Positions 25,753 to 35,147 of a stretch of 64,000 nt of DNA are shown piece after piece (the first letter of the stretch is position 1; each line of letters begins with the position of its first letter). Below the pieces are notes generated by a model, which saw nothing but the letters and a program-made list of their open reading frames with translations, was not told the origin of the DNA and searched no databases. The position numbers and the translations under genes are program-made. The DNA comes from Bacteroides sp. (GTDB lineage: Bacteria > Bacteroidota > Bacteroidia > Bacteroidales > Bacteroidaceae): the NCBI GenBank assembly GCA_022648295.1, contig JALCME010000004.1:62001-126000 (forward strand), written 5' to 3'.

Positions 25753-26589
25753 TTAAGCATCCTCATCTTCCTTCACATAGGCAGCGATTTTAGAAGCATT
25801 GATAGCTTCTTCATCAGACTTATCCAATCTTGCTTTCGCAGATTTTTTCTTACCTTTAGTGGCAGAAGCCTCACCGGCAGCTTCCATATCAACTTTCTCA
25901 GCTTTTCTTTCTTCCAGACCTTCCTGCATAGCGATGCAACAAGCATCTACAATTATCTCGATAGATTTAGTAGCATCATCATTAGCCGGAATTATAAAAT
26001 CGATATTTGTCGGATCTGAGTTTGTATCAACAATACCAAATACAGGAATACCTAAACGATTAGCTTCACGAACTGCTATGTTTTCTTTCATTACATCTAT
26101 AACGAACAAAGCAGAAGGTAAGCGAGTAAGATCAGCAATAGACCCTAACATCTTATCCAGCTTGGCACGTTGACGTGAAATTTGCAAAATCTCTCTCTTG
26201 GATAAGTTGGCATATGTACCATCATTTGTCAATTTATCGATAGTAGCCATCTTTTTAACAGCCTTACGGATGGTAGGGAAGTTGGTTAACATACCGCCCG
26301 GCCAACGCTCGATTACATAAGGCATATTTACAGCAGCGGCTTTCTCAGCAACTACTTGTTTAGCTTGTTTTTTAGTAGCAACAAACAGGACTTTTTTTCC
26401 TGATTTAGCAATTTGCTTCAAAGCTTCAGCAGCTTCATCTATTTTAGCAACAGTCTTATGAAGGTCAATGATATGAATACCATTGCGTTCCATAAAGATA
26501 TAAGGAGCCATTGAAGGATTCCACTTTCTTTTTAGGTGACCAAAGTGGCAACCGGCTTCTAATAAAGTATCAAAATTAGTTCTTGACAT
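25753..26589 (-). CDS. rpsB: 30S ribosomal protein S2
   Basis: 278 residues, with the S2 signature GCHFGHLKRKWNPSM near the N-terminus and the conserved RWPGGMLTN, FVIDVMKENIAVREANRLG and VDTNSDP. The last 50 residues are a Lys/Ala/Glu-rich tail that is longer than in Escherichia coli S2. The 172-base leader between rpsI and rpsB contains short inverted repeats (GAGAGTT-type) and a GGG/CCC-containing segment that may act as an S2 leader structure. I could not match it to a known leader. Confidence 0.97.
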   Translation of the reverse strand: MSRTNFDTLLEAGCHFGHLKRKWNPSMAPYIFMERNGIHIIDLHKTVAKIDEAAEALKQIAKSGKKVLFVATKKQAKQVVAEKAAAVNMPYVIERWPGGMLTNFPTIRKAVKKMATIDKLTNDGTYANLSKREILQISRQRAKLDKMLGSIADLTRLPSALFVIDVMKENIAVREANRLGIPVFGIVDTNSDPTNIDFIIPANDDATKSIEIIVDACCIAMQEGLEERKAEKVDMEAAGEASATKGKKKSAKARLDKSDEEAINASKIAAYVKEDEDA

Positions 26590-26761
26590 TTTGTTTTTTC
26601 TTTAAATCGTTTACTTTCTTTTTTGTTTTTTCTAAACCAACCGTCGGGTAGCCTTATATTAAGAGTCCCGATAGTTTAGATGCTAAACGCCTGATCAGTC
26701 GAGAGTTGAGAGTTAATAGTTGAGAATTATACAACTTGTCCGCCCAACAATCCTCTAACTC

Positions 26762-27148
26762 TTAACGTTTACTGAACTGGAATCTCTTACGTGCTTTTGG
26801 ACGTCCCGGTTTCTTACGTTCAACAGAACGAGGATCACGAGTCATAAAGCCTTCTGCACGGAGAGCAGCCTTGTCTTCGGCATTAATTTTAACCAAAGCA
26901 CGGGCAATAGCCAAGCGCAATGCCTGAGATTGACCAGTGAAGCCACCACCACCCAAATTAACCTTGATATCGTACTTCTCAGCAACACCAAGTTTACTTA
27001 ATGGTTGTTTAACCACATATTGAAGAATAGATGATGGAAAATACTCGGCAAGGTCTCTCTTGTTAATAGTAATCTTTCCACTACCTTCGGTTACGAAAAT
27101 ACGTGCAATTGCACTTTTACGTCTGCCTAATGCATTTACTACTTCCAT
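26762..27148 (-). CDS. rpsI: 30S ribosomal protein S9
   Basis: 128 residues, complete, with the S9 pattern NALGRRKSAIARIF at the start, VNLGGGGFTGQSQALRLAIARALV and the basic tail ending KRFQFSKR that reaches the P-site tRNA. It starts 6 bases after rplM, the usual rplM-rpsI pair. Confidence 0.97.
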   Translation of the reverse strand: MEVVNALGRRKSAIARIFVTEGSGKITINKRDLAEYFPSSILQYVVKQPLSKLGVAEKYDIKVNLGGGGFTGQSQALRLAIARALVKINAEDKAALRAEGFMTRDPRSVERKKPGRPKARKRFQFSKR

Positions 27149-27154
27149 TATCTT

Positions 27155-27616
27155 TTATTTAAGTAAGTTTATATCAATTGATTTAGGACTTTGAGCTTCG
27201 TGTTTATGTTCACTGCCGGCATAAACAAACATATTGCCTAATAGCTGAGCACCTAACTTATTTTTAGGTAACATACCCTTTACTACTTTTCTCAATAATC
27301 TTTCTTCACCATTCGGTTTAGCTTTCAAACGGGCAGGAGTCATTTCTCTCTGTCCACCCGGATAACCTGTATAGGACAAATAAACTTTGCCATCCCATTT
27401 ATTTCCGGTTAGTTTTACCTTATCAGCATTAATAATGATCACGTTATCACCGCAATCTACGTGGGGAGTAAAGTTTGGTTTATACTTACCCCTAAGCAAT
27501 TTCGCAACTTTAGCACCCAGACGTCCCAATACCTGGTCTGTAGCATCAACAACTACCCATTCTTTAGTAGCTGTCGCCTTATTTGCAGAAATGGTTTTGT
27601 AACTTAAAGTATCCAC
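27155..27616 (-). CDS. rplM: 50S ribosomal protein L13
   Basis: 153 residues with WVVVDATDQVLGRLGAKVAKLLRGK, NADKVKLTGNKWDGK and VVKGMLPKNKLGAQLL, the conserved L13 sequences. It is the first gene of rplM-rpsI-rpsB-tsf on this strand and has an exact consensus promoter at 27743-27773. Confidence 0.97.
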   Translation of the reverse strand: MDTLSYKTISANKATATKEWVVVDATDQVLGRLGAKVAKLLRGKYKPNFTPHVDCGDNVIIINADKVKLTGNKWDGKVYLSYTGYPGGQREMTPARLKAKPNGEERLLRKVVKGMLPKNKLGAQLLGNMFVYAGSEHKHEAQSPKSIDINLLK

Positions 27617-27681
27617 TCTTAATTGTTTTTTTTAAATGTTACTACTAAAATACGTCTTCACTACAAGCTATTTACCCCGGA

Positions 27682-27773
27682 CAAAGGTAATTTAACTCGC
27701 TATGAATTAAAAACTTATCCTTTTTAGATAATAATCGGCTTGCAAAGGTACGGATTTTATTAAAACTGGCAAA
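27682..27773 (-). promoter_or_regulatory. Tandem promoters of the rplM-rpsI-rpsB-tsf operon
   Basis: P1 on the minus strand has TTTG at 27773-27770, a 19-base gap, and TACCTTTG at 27750-27743, both Bacteroidales consensus boxes at ideal spacing. A second exact -7 box, TACCTTTG at 27689-27682, lies closer to the gene but lacks a clear TTTG upstream (P2). P1 would leave a leader of about 120 bases, P2 about 60. Confidence 0.65.
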
Positions 27774-27804
27774 CGTTTTTTCTGTTTTTTAAAGAGTCAA
27801 AGCT

Positions 27805-28299
27805 TTAACGTACAATACCTTCAGGAAATTCAAGTGGCATAACCAAGCGTTTCCAAGTTTCATGATACCACGTATTTAATTCATTGCCTTTTAGATCTTT
27901 CGCAATAAAATACTTCAAATGCATAATTCCCCCTTCTTCCATTTCAAACTCTAAAATATTATCCTTATTATCTAACATCGGCAAATGAATGTTTTTTTCA
28001 ATGCTCTCCCGGTAAGTATTATCAGCTAATTGCTCATATGTACCATATCCTGTAATAATAGCATCTTTTCCGGGAATGAGCGTAAAATTAACAATGTGCC
28101 CATCTGTAGTAAGTACCTTGAATGTATTACTGGGTTTTAACATACCAGGAATACCTTGTTCTTCGGACACATAATGACAGAGTTGCCAAATACCTTTCAA
28201 CTCGGCAGGTTTGAAATCTTCTTTTTTTTGTGCCCTGACTTCACCTGCTATCCCTAGCAGCAATGCCGCTAGTGCGATAATAAAATGATTTGTTTTCAT
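27805..28299 (-). CDS. DUF4488-like secreted protein of unknown function
   Basis: 164 residues from the ATG at 28299, with a signal peptide ([19 protein letters not shown], cleavage after VRAQ). The mature part has [31 protein letters not shown] and a C-terminal [12 protein letters not shown], a lipocalin-like pattern of small beta-strands that matches the DUF4488 family of Bacteroidota. No function is known. Its start is 91 bases after the asnS terminator; it appears to be its own unit. Confidence 0.6.
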   Translation of the reverse strand: MKTNHFIIALAALLLGIAGEVRAQKKEDFKPAELKGIWQLCHYVSEEQGIPGMLKPSNTFKVLTTDGHIVNFTLIPGKDAIITGYGTYEQLADNTYRESIEKNIHLPMLDNKDNILEFEMEEGGIMHLKYFIAKDLKGNELNTWYHETWKRLVMPLEFPEGIVR

Positions 28300-28389
28300 A
28301 ATCGGCAATATATTGGTTAACGTATTGGCTATCTAGCTCTTACAAATATACACTTTAACTCTAATAAAGCAACAATTTAAGCAAAAAAA

Positions 28390-28417
28390 ATCCGTATAAC
28401 TCAAAGATTATACGGAT
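28390..28417 (-). terminator. Rho-independent terminator of asnS
   Basis: ATCCGTATAA (28390-28399) and TTATACGGAT (28408-28417) form a perfect 10-bp stem with an 8-base loop, and on the minus strand the stem is followed by a run of eight Ts. It lies 25 bases after the asnS stop. Confidence 0.9.
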
Positions 28418-28441
28418 CTGTTTATAAAAAGACAATCAATT

Positions 28442-29845
28442 TTAGAACTCAGCGTTATGTGGTGTACGGGGGAAAGGTATCACATCCCGAATATTGGCCA
28501 TACCAGTGACAAACAATAACAATCGTTCAAATCCGAGACCAAAACCAGAATGAGGACAAGTACCAAATTTGCGAGTATCAAGATACCACCACATGTCCTT
28601 CATCGGAATATTCAATTCGTCGATACGAGCCAATAACTTATCATAATCAGCCTCCCGTTCAGATCCACCAATAATTTCACCAATCTTAGGAAACAACACA
28701 TCCATGGCACGAACCGTCTTACCATCCTCATTTTGCTTCATATAGAAAGCTTTAATTTCTTTAGGATAGTCTGTTAGAATAACCGGACGCTTAAAATGCT
28801 CTTCCACTAAATAACGTTCATGCTCGGAGGCCAAATCCACTCCCCAATATACAGGAAACTCGAATTTATGTCCCTTAGCAACAGCCTCTTCCAGTATCTT
28901 AACGCCCTCGGTATAAGGCAAACGAACGAATGCTTCTTTCAAAACACTCTGCAAACGTTCAATCAACCCCTTATCAAACATATCATTCAGGAATTTTATA
29001 TCATCCGCACAGTGTTCCAATGCCCACAAGACACAATACTTAATGAACTCTTCTGCCAAATCCATGTTGTCAACAATATCATTGAACGCAACTTCCGGTT
29101 CAATCATCCAAAATTCAGCTAAATGCCTGGGAGTATTGGAATTTTCGGCACGAAACGTAGGACCAAACGTGTAAATAGCCCCTAAAGCAGTTGCAGCAAG
29201 TTCTCCTTCAAGCTGTCCTGAAACAGTCAAACTTGCCTGCTTACCAAAGAAATCATCATCATAAATAATCGAGCCATTTTCATCCTTCTTCAAATCATAG
29301 AGGTTCTTTGTTGTTACCTGAAACATCTGTCCGGCACCTTCACAGTCTGAACCTGTAATAATAGGAGTATGAAAATAAAAGAACCCCTTCTCGTGGAAAA
29401 AAGAATGAATAGCAATAGCCATATTGTGACGGATACGGAACACAGCACCAAAAGTATTAGTACGGGGACGCAAATGAGCAATCTCCCGCAAAAATTCCAA
29501 TGTATGACCTTTCTTTTGTAACGGATAAGTATTATCACAAACGCCCAAAACTTCAATATCAACCGCATGAATCTCATTCTTCTGACCACTTCCAACAGAT
29601 TCGGTAAGCTTACCGTTTACACTTATACAAGCACCTGTTGTTATCTTTTTCAGAAGTTCCTCGTCAAAAGAAGCTAAATCAACTACTATTTGTACATTAT
29701 TTATTGTAGAACCATCATTCAGCGCGATAAAATTAACTTGCTTACTACCTCTGCGGGTACGAACCCAACCTTTTACGTTGACCATTGCGCCAAAATCAAC
29801 CCGCTTCAACAGATCAACAATCTTTGTTCTACTAATTTTTTCCAT
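28442..29845 (-). CDS. asnS: Asparaginyl-tRNA synthetase
   Basis: Class IIb aminoacyl-tRNA synthetase, 467 residues. The N-terminal OB-fold (about 15-110, [23 protein letters not shown]) is followed by the class II core with [15 protein letters not shown], motif 2 region [20 protein letters not shown], and motif 3 [13 protein letters not shown] near the C-terminus. Complete. It ends at a clear hairpin terminator, and lies downstream of the RluB-like gene on the same strand. Confidence 0.97.
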   Translation of the reverse strand: MEKISRTKIVDLLKRVDFGAMVNVKGWVRTRRGSKQVNFIALNDGSTINNVQIVVDLASFDEELLKKITTGACISVNGKLTESVGSGQKNEIHAVDIEVLGVCDNTYPLQKKGHTLEFLREIAHLRPRTNTFGAVFRIRHNMAIAIHSFFHEKGFFYFHTPIITGSDCEGAGQMFQVTTKNLYDLKKDENGSIIYDDDFFGKQASLTVSGQLEGELAATALGAIYTFGPTFRAENSNTPRHLAEFWMIEPEVAFNDIVDNMDLAEEFIKYCVLWALEHCADDIKFLNDMFDKGLIERLQSVLKEAFVRLPYTEGVKILEEAVAKGHKFEFPVYWGVDLASEHERYLVEEHFKRPVILTDYPKEIKAFYMKQNEDGKTVRAMDVLFPKIGEIIGGSEREADYDKLLARIDELNIPMKDMWWYLDTRKFGTCPHSGFGLGFERLLLFVTGMANIRDVIPFPRTPHNAEF

Positions 29846-29875
29846 AAATGTCTGTTTTAATACCTATATTATATA

Positions 29876-31204
29876 TTACTCAAAGGAACCCATATGCAAA
29901 TAGTTCACTTCTTGCTGAGTTAAGAAACGCCATTCACCACGACGTAAGCCTTTTTTAGTAAGACCAGCAAAATAAACACGATCCAGCTTCAGTACTTTAT
30001 AGCCTAAAGATTCAAATATACGACGCACAATGCGGTTTTTGCCACTATGTATTTCAATACCAACCTCTTTACGTTTCATGTCATCAACATAGTTTATAGC
30101 ATCTGCGTGAATCTCACCATCATCAAGTTCTACACCTACCATAATCTGATCCATATCGGCCTTAGTCACATTCTTATCCGTATGAACCTGATAAATTTTC
30201 TTCTTTAAAAATTGAGGGTGAGTTAATTTAGAAGCCAGATCACCATCATTTGTCAATAGTAAAACCCCAGTTGTATTGCGATCAAGACGTCCTACCGGAT
30301 AAATGCGTTCATCGCAAGCCCCTTTCACTAAGTCCATTACCGTACGGCGAGCTTGAGGATCATCAGAAGTCGTTACACAGTCTTTAGGTTTATTCAATAT
30401 AATATAAATCTTCCTTTCAATGCTAACTAACTGATCATGGAATTTCACCTCATCATTACGCCTAATCTTGGTACCAAGTTCAGTTACAACAACTCCATTG
30501 ACCGAAACAACACCAGCAGTAATAAATTCATCAGCTTCTCTCCGAGAGCAAACACCAGCATTTGCTAAAAATTTATTCAAGCGAATCAGTGCGTTAGGAT
30601 CAACAAATGACTCCTTATATTCAATCTGTTTTTTCTTACTATACTTAGCATTAGGATCATAATCCGACGTATGACGTTGTTGAGGACGTCCATACGACGG
30701 TCTTCCCCCACCAGAATTAAAGTGTGGGCGTTGAGGGCGGTCACCGTCATAAAAACGTGGACGATTATCCGAGCCATTATTATTAAAGCGTGGGCGTTGA
30801 GGACGGTCATTACTTCCTGAGTTGAAACGAGGACGTTGAGGACGGTCTGTACTATACGAACGCTGAGAATAATCATCATCGGCATTATTGTTACGTGGAC
30901 GATAAGGACGTTCATTTCCATAAGGACGTTGTGGACGGTCACCATTGTCTGAATTCGGATTAAACCTAGGACGATAAGGACGATCACCACCGTAAGAACG
31001 TTGCGGACGGTCACCATTATCTGAACCCTGAAAGCGCGGTCGATAAGGACGGTCAGTGCTATAAGACCGTTGTGTACGTCCACCATTGTCGTTGTTCAAG
31101 CGCGGACGATAGGGGCGATCATAGCCATTCTCTTTTTCAAATTTGTTGCCTGAATTCTCCTCATTGGAGGAAGCGTCACGCCAATTTTCATTTTCTGTAT
31201 TCAT
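29876..31204 (-). CDS. RluB/RsuA-family pseudouridine synthase with Arg-rich repeat extension
   Basis: 442 residues in two parts. The first about 185 residues are low complexity: repeated RPYRPRF and DRPQRP units mixed with Asn, Gly, Tyr and Ser, probably disordered and RNA-binding. The rest is a normal S4-domain plus pseudouridine synthase: IRLNKFLANAGVCSRREADEFI (S4), YPVGRLDRNTTGVLLLTNDG (catalytic Asp in GRLD), and a C-terminal IHSGKNRIVRRIFESLG. It probably modifies 23S rRNA like RluB, but the exact site cannot be read. It lies 30 bases before asnS. Confidence 0.88.
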   Translation of the reverse strand: MNTENENWRDASSNEENSGNKFEKENGYDRPYRPRLNNDNGGRTQRSYSTDRPYRPRFQGSDNGDRPQRSYGGDRPYRPRFNPNSDNGDRPQRPYGNERPYRPRNNNADDDYSQRSYSTDRPQRPRFNSGSNDRPQRPRFNNNGSDNRPRFYDGDRPQRPHFNSGGGRPSYGRPQQRHTSDYDPNAKYSKKKQIEYKESFVDPNALIRLNKFLANAGVCSRREADEFITAGVVSVNGVVVTELGTKIRRNDEVKFHDQLVSIERKIYIILNKPKDCVTTSDDPQARRTVMDLVKGACDERIYPVGRLDRNTTGVLLLTNDGDLASKLTHPQFLKKKIYQVHTDKNVTKADMDQIMVGVELDDGEIHADAINYVDDMKRKEVGIEIHSGKNRIVRRIFESLGYKVLKLDRVYFAGLTKKGLRRGEWRFLTQQEVNYLHMGSFE

Positions 31205-31346
31205 TGTTTTATTCGAATAAAATTAAACGTAATGACCTCACGGTCATCTTTTTTAAGATCTCACTTATACCTAAATATATATAATAATTTAACAAATGTT
31301 TAGTTGAAAAGTTAGTTGCCTAAAGCTAAAAATAACAGTAATTACT

Positions 31347-32693
31347 TTAAATACCTGTATAGTTATGAGGAGTAATAAGACGTAATTCCTTCTTTACCTC
31401 TTCACTTACATTCAAATCTTCTATAAAATCTTTAATAGAAGTTTCTGTAATAGCCTGATTCGTACGGGTCAAAGCTTTTAATGCTTCATAGGGATGCGGA
31501 TAAGCTTCACGACGCAAAATCGTCTGAATAGCTTCTGCTACTACACTCCAACAATTATCTAAATCACGATAAATCACATTCTCATTCAACAAGAGTTTAC
31601 GCAAGCCCTTCAAAGAGCTCTGAATAGCAATAATCGTATGACTGAAAGGAACCCCTATATTTCGTAATACCGTGGAATCAGTCAAGTCACGTTGTAAACG
31701 GGACACAGGTAATTTAGAAGATAAATGTTCAAAAATAGCATTCGCCAAACCTAAATTACCTTCTGCATTTTCATAATCAATGGGATTAACCTTATGCGGC
31801 ATAGCACTCGAGCCGACCTCTCCTGCTTTAATCTTTTGTTTAAAATACTCCATAGATATGTATTGCCAAAAATCTCGATTCATATCTATCATGATAGTAT
31901 TCAACCTCTTCATTGCGTCAAATATAGCTCCCAGATTATCATAGTTTGATATTTGCGTTGTATACTCTTCGCGCTCCAAACCTAATTTTTCTGCAACAAA
32001 CTTATCACCAAAAGCTTTCCAATTATAGTTAGGATAAGCTACATGATGGGCATTATAATTTCCGGTAGCCCCACCGAACTTAGCGGTTATCGGGCACATT
32101 TTAAGCATAGTTAATTGGCGATCAAGACGATAAACAAAAACCATGATTTCTTTCCCTAAGCGAGTGGGTGAAGCTGGTTGCCCATGTGTTCTTGCCAACA
32201 TTGGAATATCGGCCCATTGTTCTGCATATGTACGAAGTTGAGCTATTAGCTCTTCTACTTGAGGGTAATAAACCTGTTGCAGAGCATCCTGTATGGACAG
32301 AGGTACGGAAGTATTATTAATATCTTGGGACGTTAATCCAAAGTGAATGAATTCTTTATAGTCATCCAGTCCTCCAAGTACATCAAACTTTTCTTTTAAA
32401 AAATACTCAACCGCTTTAACATCATGATTTGTTACACTTTCTATAGCCTTAATTCGCTGGGCATCAACTTCTGAAAAATCGCAATAAATCTTCCGCAACG
32501 ATTCAAATATTCGAGGATCAATGTTTTTTAATTGCGGTAATGGCAATTCACACAAGGCTATAAAATATTCTACCTCAACCCGAACACGGTATTTCATCAG
32601 TGCAAATTCGGAAAAGTATGCAGCAAAAGGTTCGCTTTTTCCTCTATATCGACCGTCAATCGGTGAGATTGCAGTAAGTACATCAAGTTCCAT
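31347..32693 (-). CDS. purB: Adenylosuccinate lyase
   Basis: Cleaves SAICAR and adenylosuccinate in purine synthesis. The 448-residue protein has the fumarase/aspartase superfamily signature GSSAMPHKVNPIDYENAEGN, plus ARTHGQPASPTRLGKE and FGLTSQDINNTSVP. Complete. Its promoter is a consensus -7 box at 32722-32729, and the gene is divergent from the porin/purine permease pair. Confidence 0.97.
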   Translation of the reverse strand: MELDVLTAISPIDGRYRGKSEPFAAYFSEFALMKYRVRVEVEYFIALCELPLPQLKNIDPRIFESLRKIYCDFSEVDAQRIKAIESVTNHDVKAVEYFLKEKFDVLGGLDDYKEFIHFGLTSQDINNTSVPLSIQDALQQVYYPQVEELIAQLRTYAEQWADIPMLARTHGQPASPTRLGKEIMVFVYRLDRQLTMLKMCPITAKFGGATGNYNAHHVAYPNYNWKAFGDKFVAEKLGLEREEYTTQISNYDNLGAIFDAMKRLNTIMIDMNRDFWQYISMEYFKQKIKAGEVGSSAMPHKVNPIDYENAEGNLGLANAIFEHLSSKLPVSRLQRDLTDSTVLRNIGVPFSHTIIAIQSSLKGLRKLLLNENVIYRDLDNCWSVVAEAIQTILRREAYPHPYEALKALTRTNQAITETSIKDFIEDLNVSEEVKKELRLITPHNYTGI

Positions 32694-32721
32694 AAGTCGT
32701 ATTTCGATAATTATCAGGTTG

Positions 32722-32729
32722 CAAAGTTA
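32722..32729 (-). promoter_or_regulatory. Putative -7 box of the purB promoter
   Basis: On the minus strand it reads TAACTTTG, an exact TAnnTTTG match, about 29 bases upstream of the ATG. The -33 element is not clear. Confidence 0.5.
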
Positions 32730-32815
32730 GCGTTTTTTCAAGTAACAAGAAGAAAAATTGCAAGAAAGTTAGCAAACAATACAGAGCTGAGATCAAAAAA
32801 GATACATCGTAATAT

Positions 32816-32887
32816 GATATGCAGTAATAATTATAATATTGAATCAGACTAATACCTGCCAATAATCATCATATCTCGTTTTTTTTT
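32816..32887 (+). terminator. Hairpin with T9 upstream of the Tsx-like gene (possible attenuator)
   Basis: GATATG (32816-32821) can pair with CATATC (32870-32875), with extra pairing of CAG with CTG inside. The stem is followed after a short CG by nine Ts (32879-32887), as in an intrinsic terminator on the plus strand. It lies 48 bases before the DUF5020 gene. If transcription starts upstream of it, it would act as an attenuator of the porin-purine permease pair. If the promoter is the near-match box GACATTTG downstream (32890-32897), it would be a boundary element. I could not match it to a purine riboswitch. Confidence 0.4.
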
Positions 32888-32934
32888 GCGACATTTGCAA
32901 CTTATTTTTAATATTCACACTTTATTAACATTCT

Positions 32935-33660
32935 ATGAAAACCAAAAACATCATTTTCTTGTTTCTGGCAATGGGAACGAGCTTATTAAGCGCACAAAAC
33001 TTACAACTCCATTTCGATTCCCGCCATTCACTTTATGGCAACAATGCCGCACCAATTAATTTTATGACAGCTACTTTCGAAATGTATAAAGCAGACAAGT
33101 GGGGTTCCACCTTTATGTTTGCCGATTTTGATTTCAGTTACAATGATCGCAACATCGGACTGGTATATACAGAAATTGCACGAGATTTTAAAATTGGAAA
33201 TTTCCCACTAATGCCACATATCGAATATAATGGAGGAATAGGATTGGCACGTGACACCGAATTTGGCTTTACAATCCCTAATGCATATCTGGCAGGAGCC
33301 TCATATTCATTTAAACTCGGCTCTTTTTTCATGGGCACATACCTTGCATATAAATTGAATGCATTTGAGAAGAAAAGTAATGATATACAATGGACAGTAA
33401 ATTGGAACGGCAACCTTTTGAATAATAAACTGACTCTGTCCGGCTTTATGGATTTATGGTCCGAAAACAAAGATCGTACCGGAAAATCAGGAGAATCAGG
33501 AAAGAAAGCTGTATTATTGAGCGAACCACAAATCTGGTACAATTTCACTCCGAACTTCAGTATGGGTAGCGAAGTGGAACTCAGTTACAATTTCGTAAAA
33601 GCACAAGAGCAGAATCGCTTTTTTGCATGCCCAACTATCGCCGCTAAATGGAATTTTTAA
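32935..33660 (+). CDS. DUF5020/Tsx-like nucleoside-type outer-membrane channel
   Basis: 241 residues: a signal peptide ending LLSAQ, then a 12-strand-like barrel with NLQLHFDSRHSLYG, TATFEMYKADKWGSTFMFADFDF, GGIGLARDTEFGF and a C-terminal WNF. This is the DUF5020/Tsx-like pattern of Bacteroidota. Together with the permease that starts 22 bases after it, it forms a likely two-gene operon for uptake of purine bases or nucleosides across both membranes. Confidence 0.75.
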   Translation: MKTKNIIFLFLAMGTSLLSAQNLQLHFDSRHSLYGNNAAPINFMTATFEMYKADKWGSTFMFADFDFSYNDRNIGLVYTEIARDFKIGNFPLMPHIEYNGGIGLARDTEFGFTIPNAYLAGASYSFKLGSFFMGTYLAYKLNAFEKKSNDIQWTVNWNGNLLNNKLTLSGFMDLWSENKDRTGKSGESGKKAVLLSEPQIWYNFTPNFSMGSEVELSYNFVKAQEQNRFFACPTIAAKWNF

Positions 33661-33681
33661 TAAATACTACACTATACAATT

Positions 33682-34992
33682 ATGTTAGATAAACTGTTTA
33701 AACTAAAAGAAAACCACACGACTATACGTACGGAACTCATTGCCGGCGTTATCACATTCTTAACCATGTCTTATATTTTGGTAGTTAATCCCAATATTCT
33801 TGGCGAAACCGGAATGGACAAAGCCGCACTATTCACAGCTACAGCTCTTGCCAGTGTACTTGGAACACTATTCATGGCGTTCATACCTAATCTACCTATA
33901 GCACAGGCACCAGGCATGGGATTGAACAATTTTTTTGCGTTCTCTGTAGTGCTTGGTTTAGGATACTCCTGGCAGATGGCCTTAACTGCCGTATTCATTG
34001 AAGGAATTGTTTTCCTTATCTTAACTTTTTTCAATGTACGTGAAATGATTGTGAAAAGCATTCCAAAGTCTATAAAGAATGCTATTCCTGTAGGTATCGG
34101 GCTCTTTATCACGCTTATCGGCATGAAAAATGCCGGTTTGGTTGTGGCAAATAGCAACACCGTAGTTTCCCTTGGCGACTTTTCTGACCATAACGTATGG
34201 GTAGCCTTAATTGGTCTGATAGCAACAGCAGCATTATATATTAAAAAGGTGTACGGCTCTTTTTTCATTGGCATAGCTATAGCAACCATCGCGGCAGCAT
34301 TACTCGGACTAGTACATTTACCTCAAAACGGAATATTTTCCTTACCCCCCGACATCTCTCCCATCTTTTTTCAATTCAGCCTTGATAAGATATTCTCACT
34401 TGATATGTTGATCGTTGTCTTCACGTTCCTCTTTGTAAACCTATTTGATACTGTTGGCACTTTATTGGGAGTGGCTAGTAAAGCGGGATTGATAGACAAA
34501 GACGGCAATTTTCCACAAATAAAAAAAGCATTATTTGCTGACGCCCTAGGCACCACCGTTGGTGCGGTATTAGGAACCAGCACCGTGACTTCATACGTGG
34601 AAAGTGCATCGGGGGCGGCAGCTGGTGGACGAACCGGATTGACTTCCGTATCTACCGCTACGATGTTTGCTTTATCATTATTTTTAGCTCCGCTTTTCCT
34701 AATGGTTCCGGCTGCGGCCACTTCACCGGCATTAATCATTGTAGGGTTATTCATGATTACTTCCGTTGTCAATATTGATTTTAATGACATGAGTGAGTCG
34801 CTCCCGGCCTTTCTCACCATGACTATGATGCCTTTTACTTTCAGCATTGCAAATGGAATCGTATTTGGCATGTTATCATATGTCATCCTTAAGGCTCTTT
34901 CTGGTAAGTTCAAACATATATCAACGACAATGTGGGTAATCTTTGCCTTACTACTGCTCAAGTTGATATTGGGAGGAATGCATATTATTTAA
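33682..34992 (+). CDS. NCS2/AzgA-family purine permease
   Basis: Inner-membrane proton-coupled transporter of 436 residues with about 12-14 hydrophobic segments. The AzgA pattern is present: the N-terminal TTIRTELIAGVITFLTMSY, AQAPGMGLNNFFAFS (substrate-binding segment), and FVNLFDTVGTLLGVASKAG, which marks the guanine/hypoxanthine branch. Exact substrate (adenine, guanine, hypoxanthine) cannot be read from the sequence alone. Cotranscribed with the Tsx-like porin and followed by a large hairpin. Confidence 0.9.
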   Translation: MLDKLFKLKENHTTIRTELIAGVITFLTMSYILVVNPNILGETGMDKAALFTATALASVLGTLFMAFIPNLPIAQAPGMGLNNFFAFSVVLGLGYSWQMALTAVFIEGIVFLILTFFNVREMIVKSIPKSIKNAIPVGIGLFITLIGMKNAGLVVANSNTVVSLGDFSDHNVWVALIGLIATAALYIKKVYGSFFIGIAIATIAAALLGLVHLPQNGIFSLPPDISPIFFQFSLDKIFSLDMLIVVFTFLFVNLFDTVGTLLGVASKAGLIDKDGNFPQIKKALFADALGTTVGAVLGTSTVTSYVESASGAAAGGRTGLTSVSTATMFALSLFLAPLFLMVPAAATSPALIIVGLFMITSVVNIDFNDMSESLPAFLTMTMMPFTFSIANGIVFGMLSYVILKALSGKFKHISTTMWVIFALLLLKLILGGMHII

Positions 34993-35001
34993 ATAAAACG
35001 C

Positions 35002-35060
35002 GAAGAGACTTGAAATTAGTAAATGGCATACCCAAAAGATACTAAATTTTAAGTCTCTTC
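35002..35060 (+). terminator. Long hairpin after the purine permease
   Basis: GAAGAGACTT (35002-35011) pairs with AAGTCTCTTC (35051-35060), and the pairing can be extended inwards, giving about 17 of 20 positions. It is 9 bases after the permease stop. No strong T-run follows, so it may be a stability element instead of a terminator. Confidence 0.5.
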
Positions 35061-35147
35061 TCTAAAGAATATTCCAAATCTGATTCAAGAGTACAATTCT
35101 TTAGTCTATTTCCAAAGAAATTTATCAAAGAACATAAGTTAGTTACC

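Noticed and set aside
32730-32930. Purine riboswitch upstream of the Tsx-like gene
   Set aside because: The hairpin with nine Ts is real, but the conserved loop sequences of the purine aptamer are not present.
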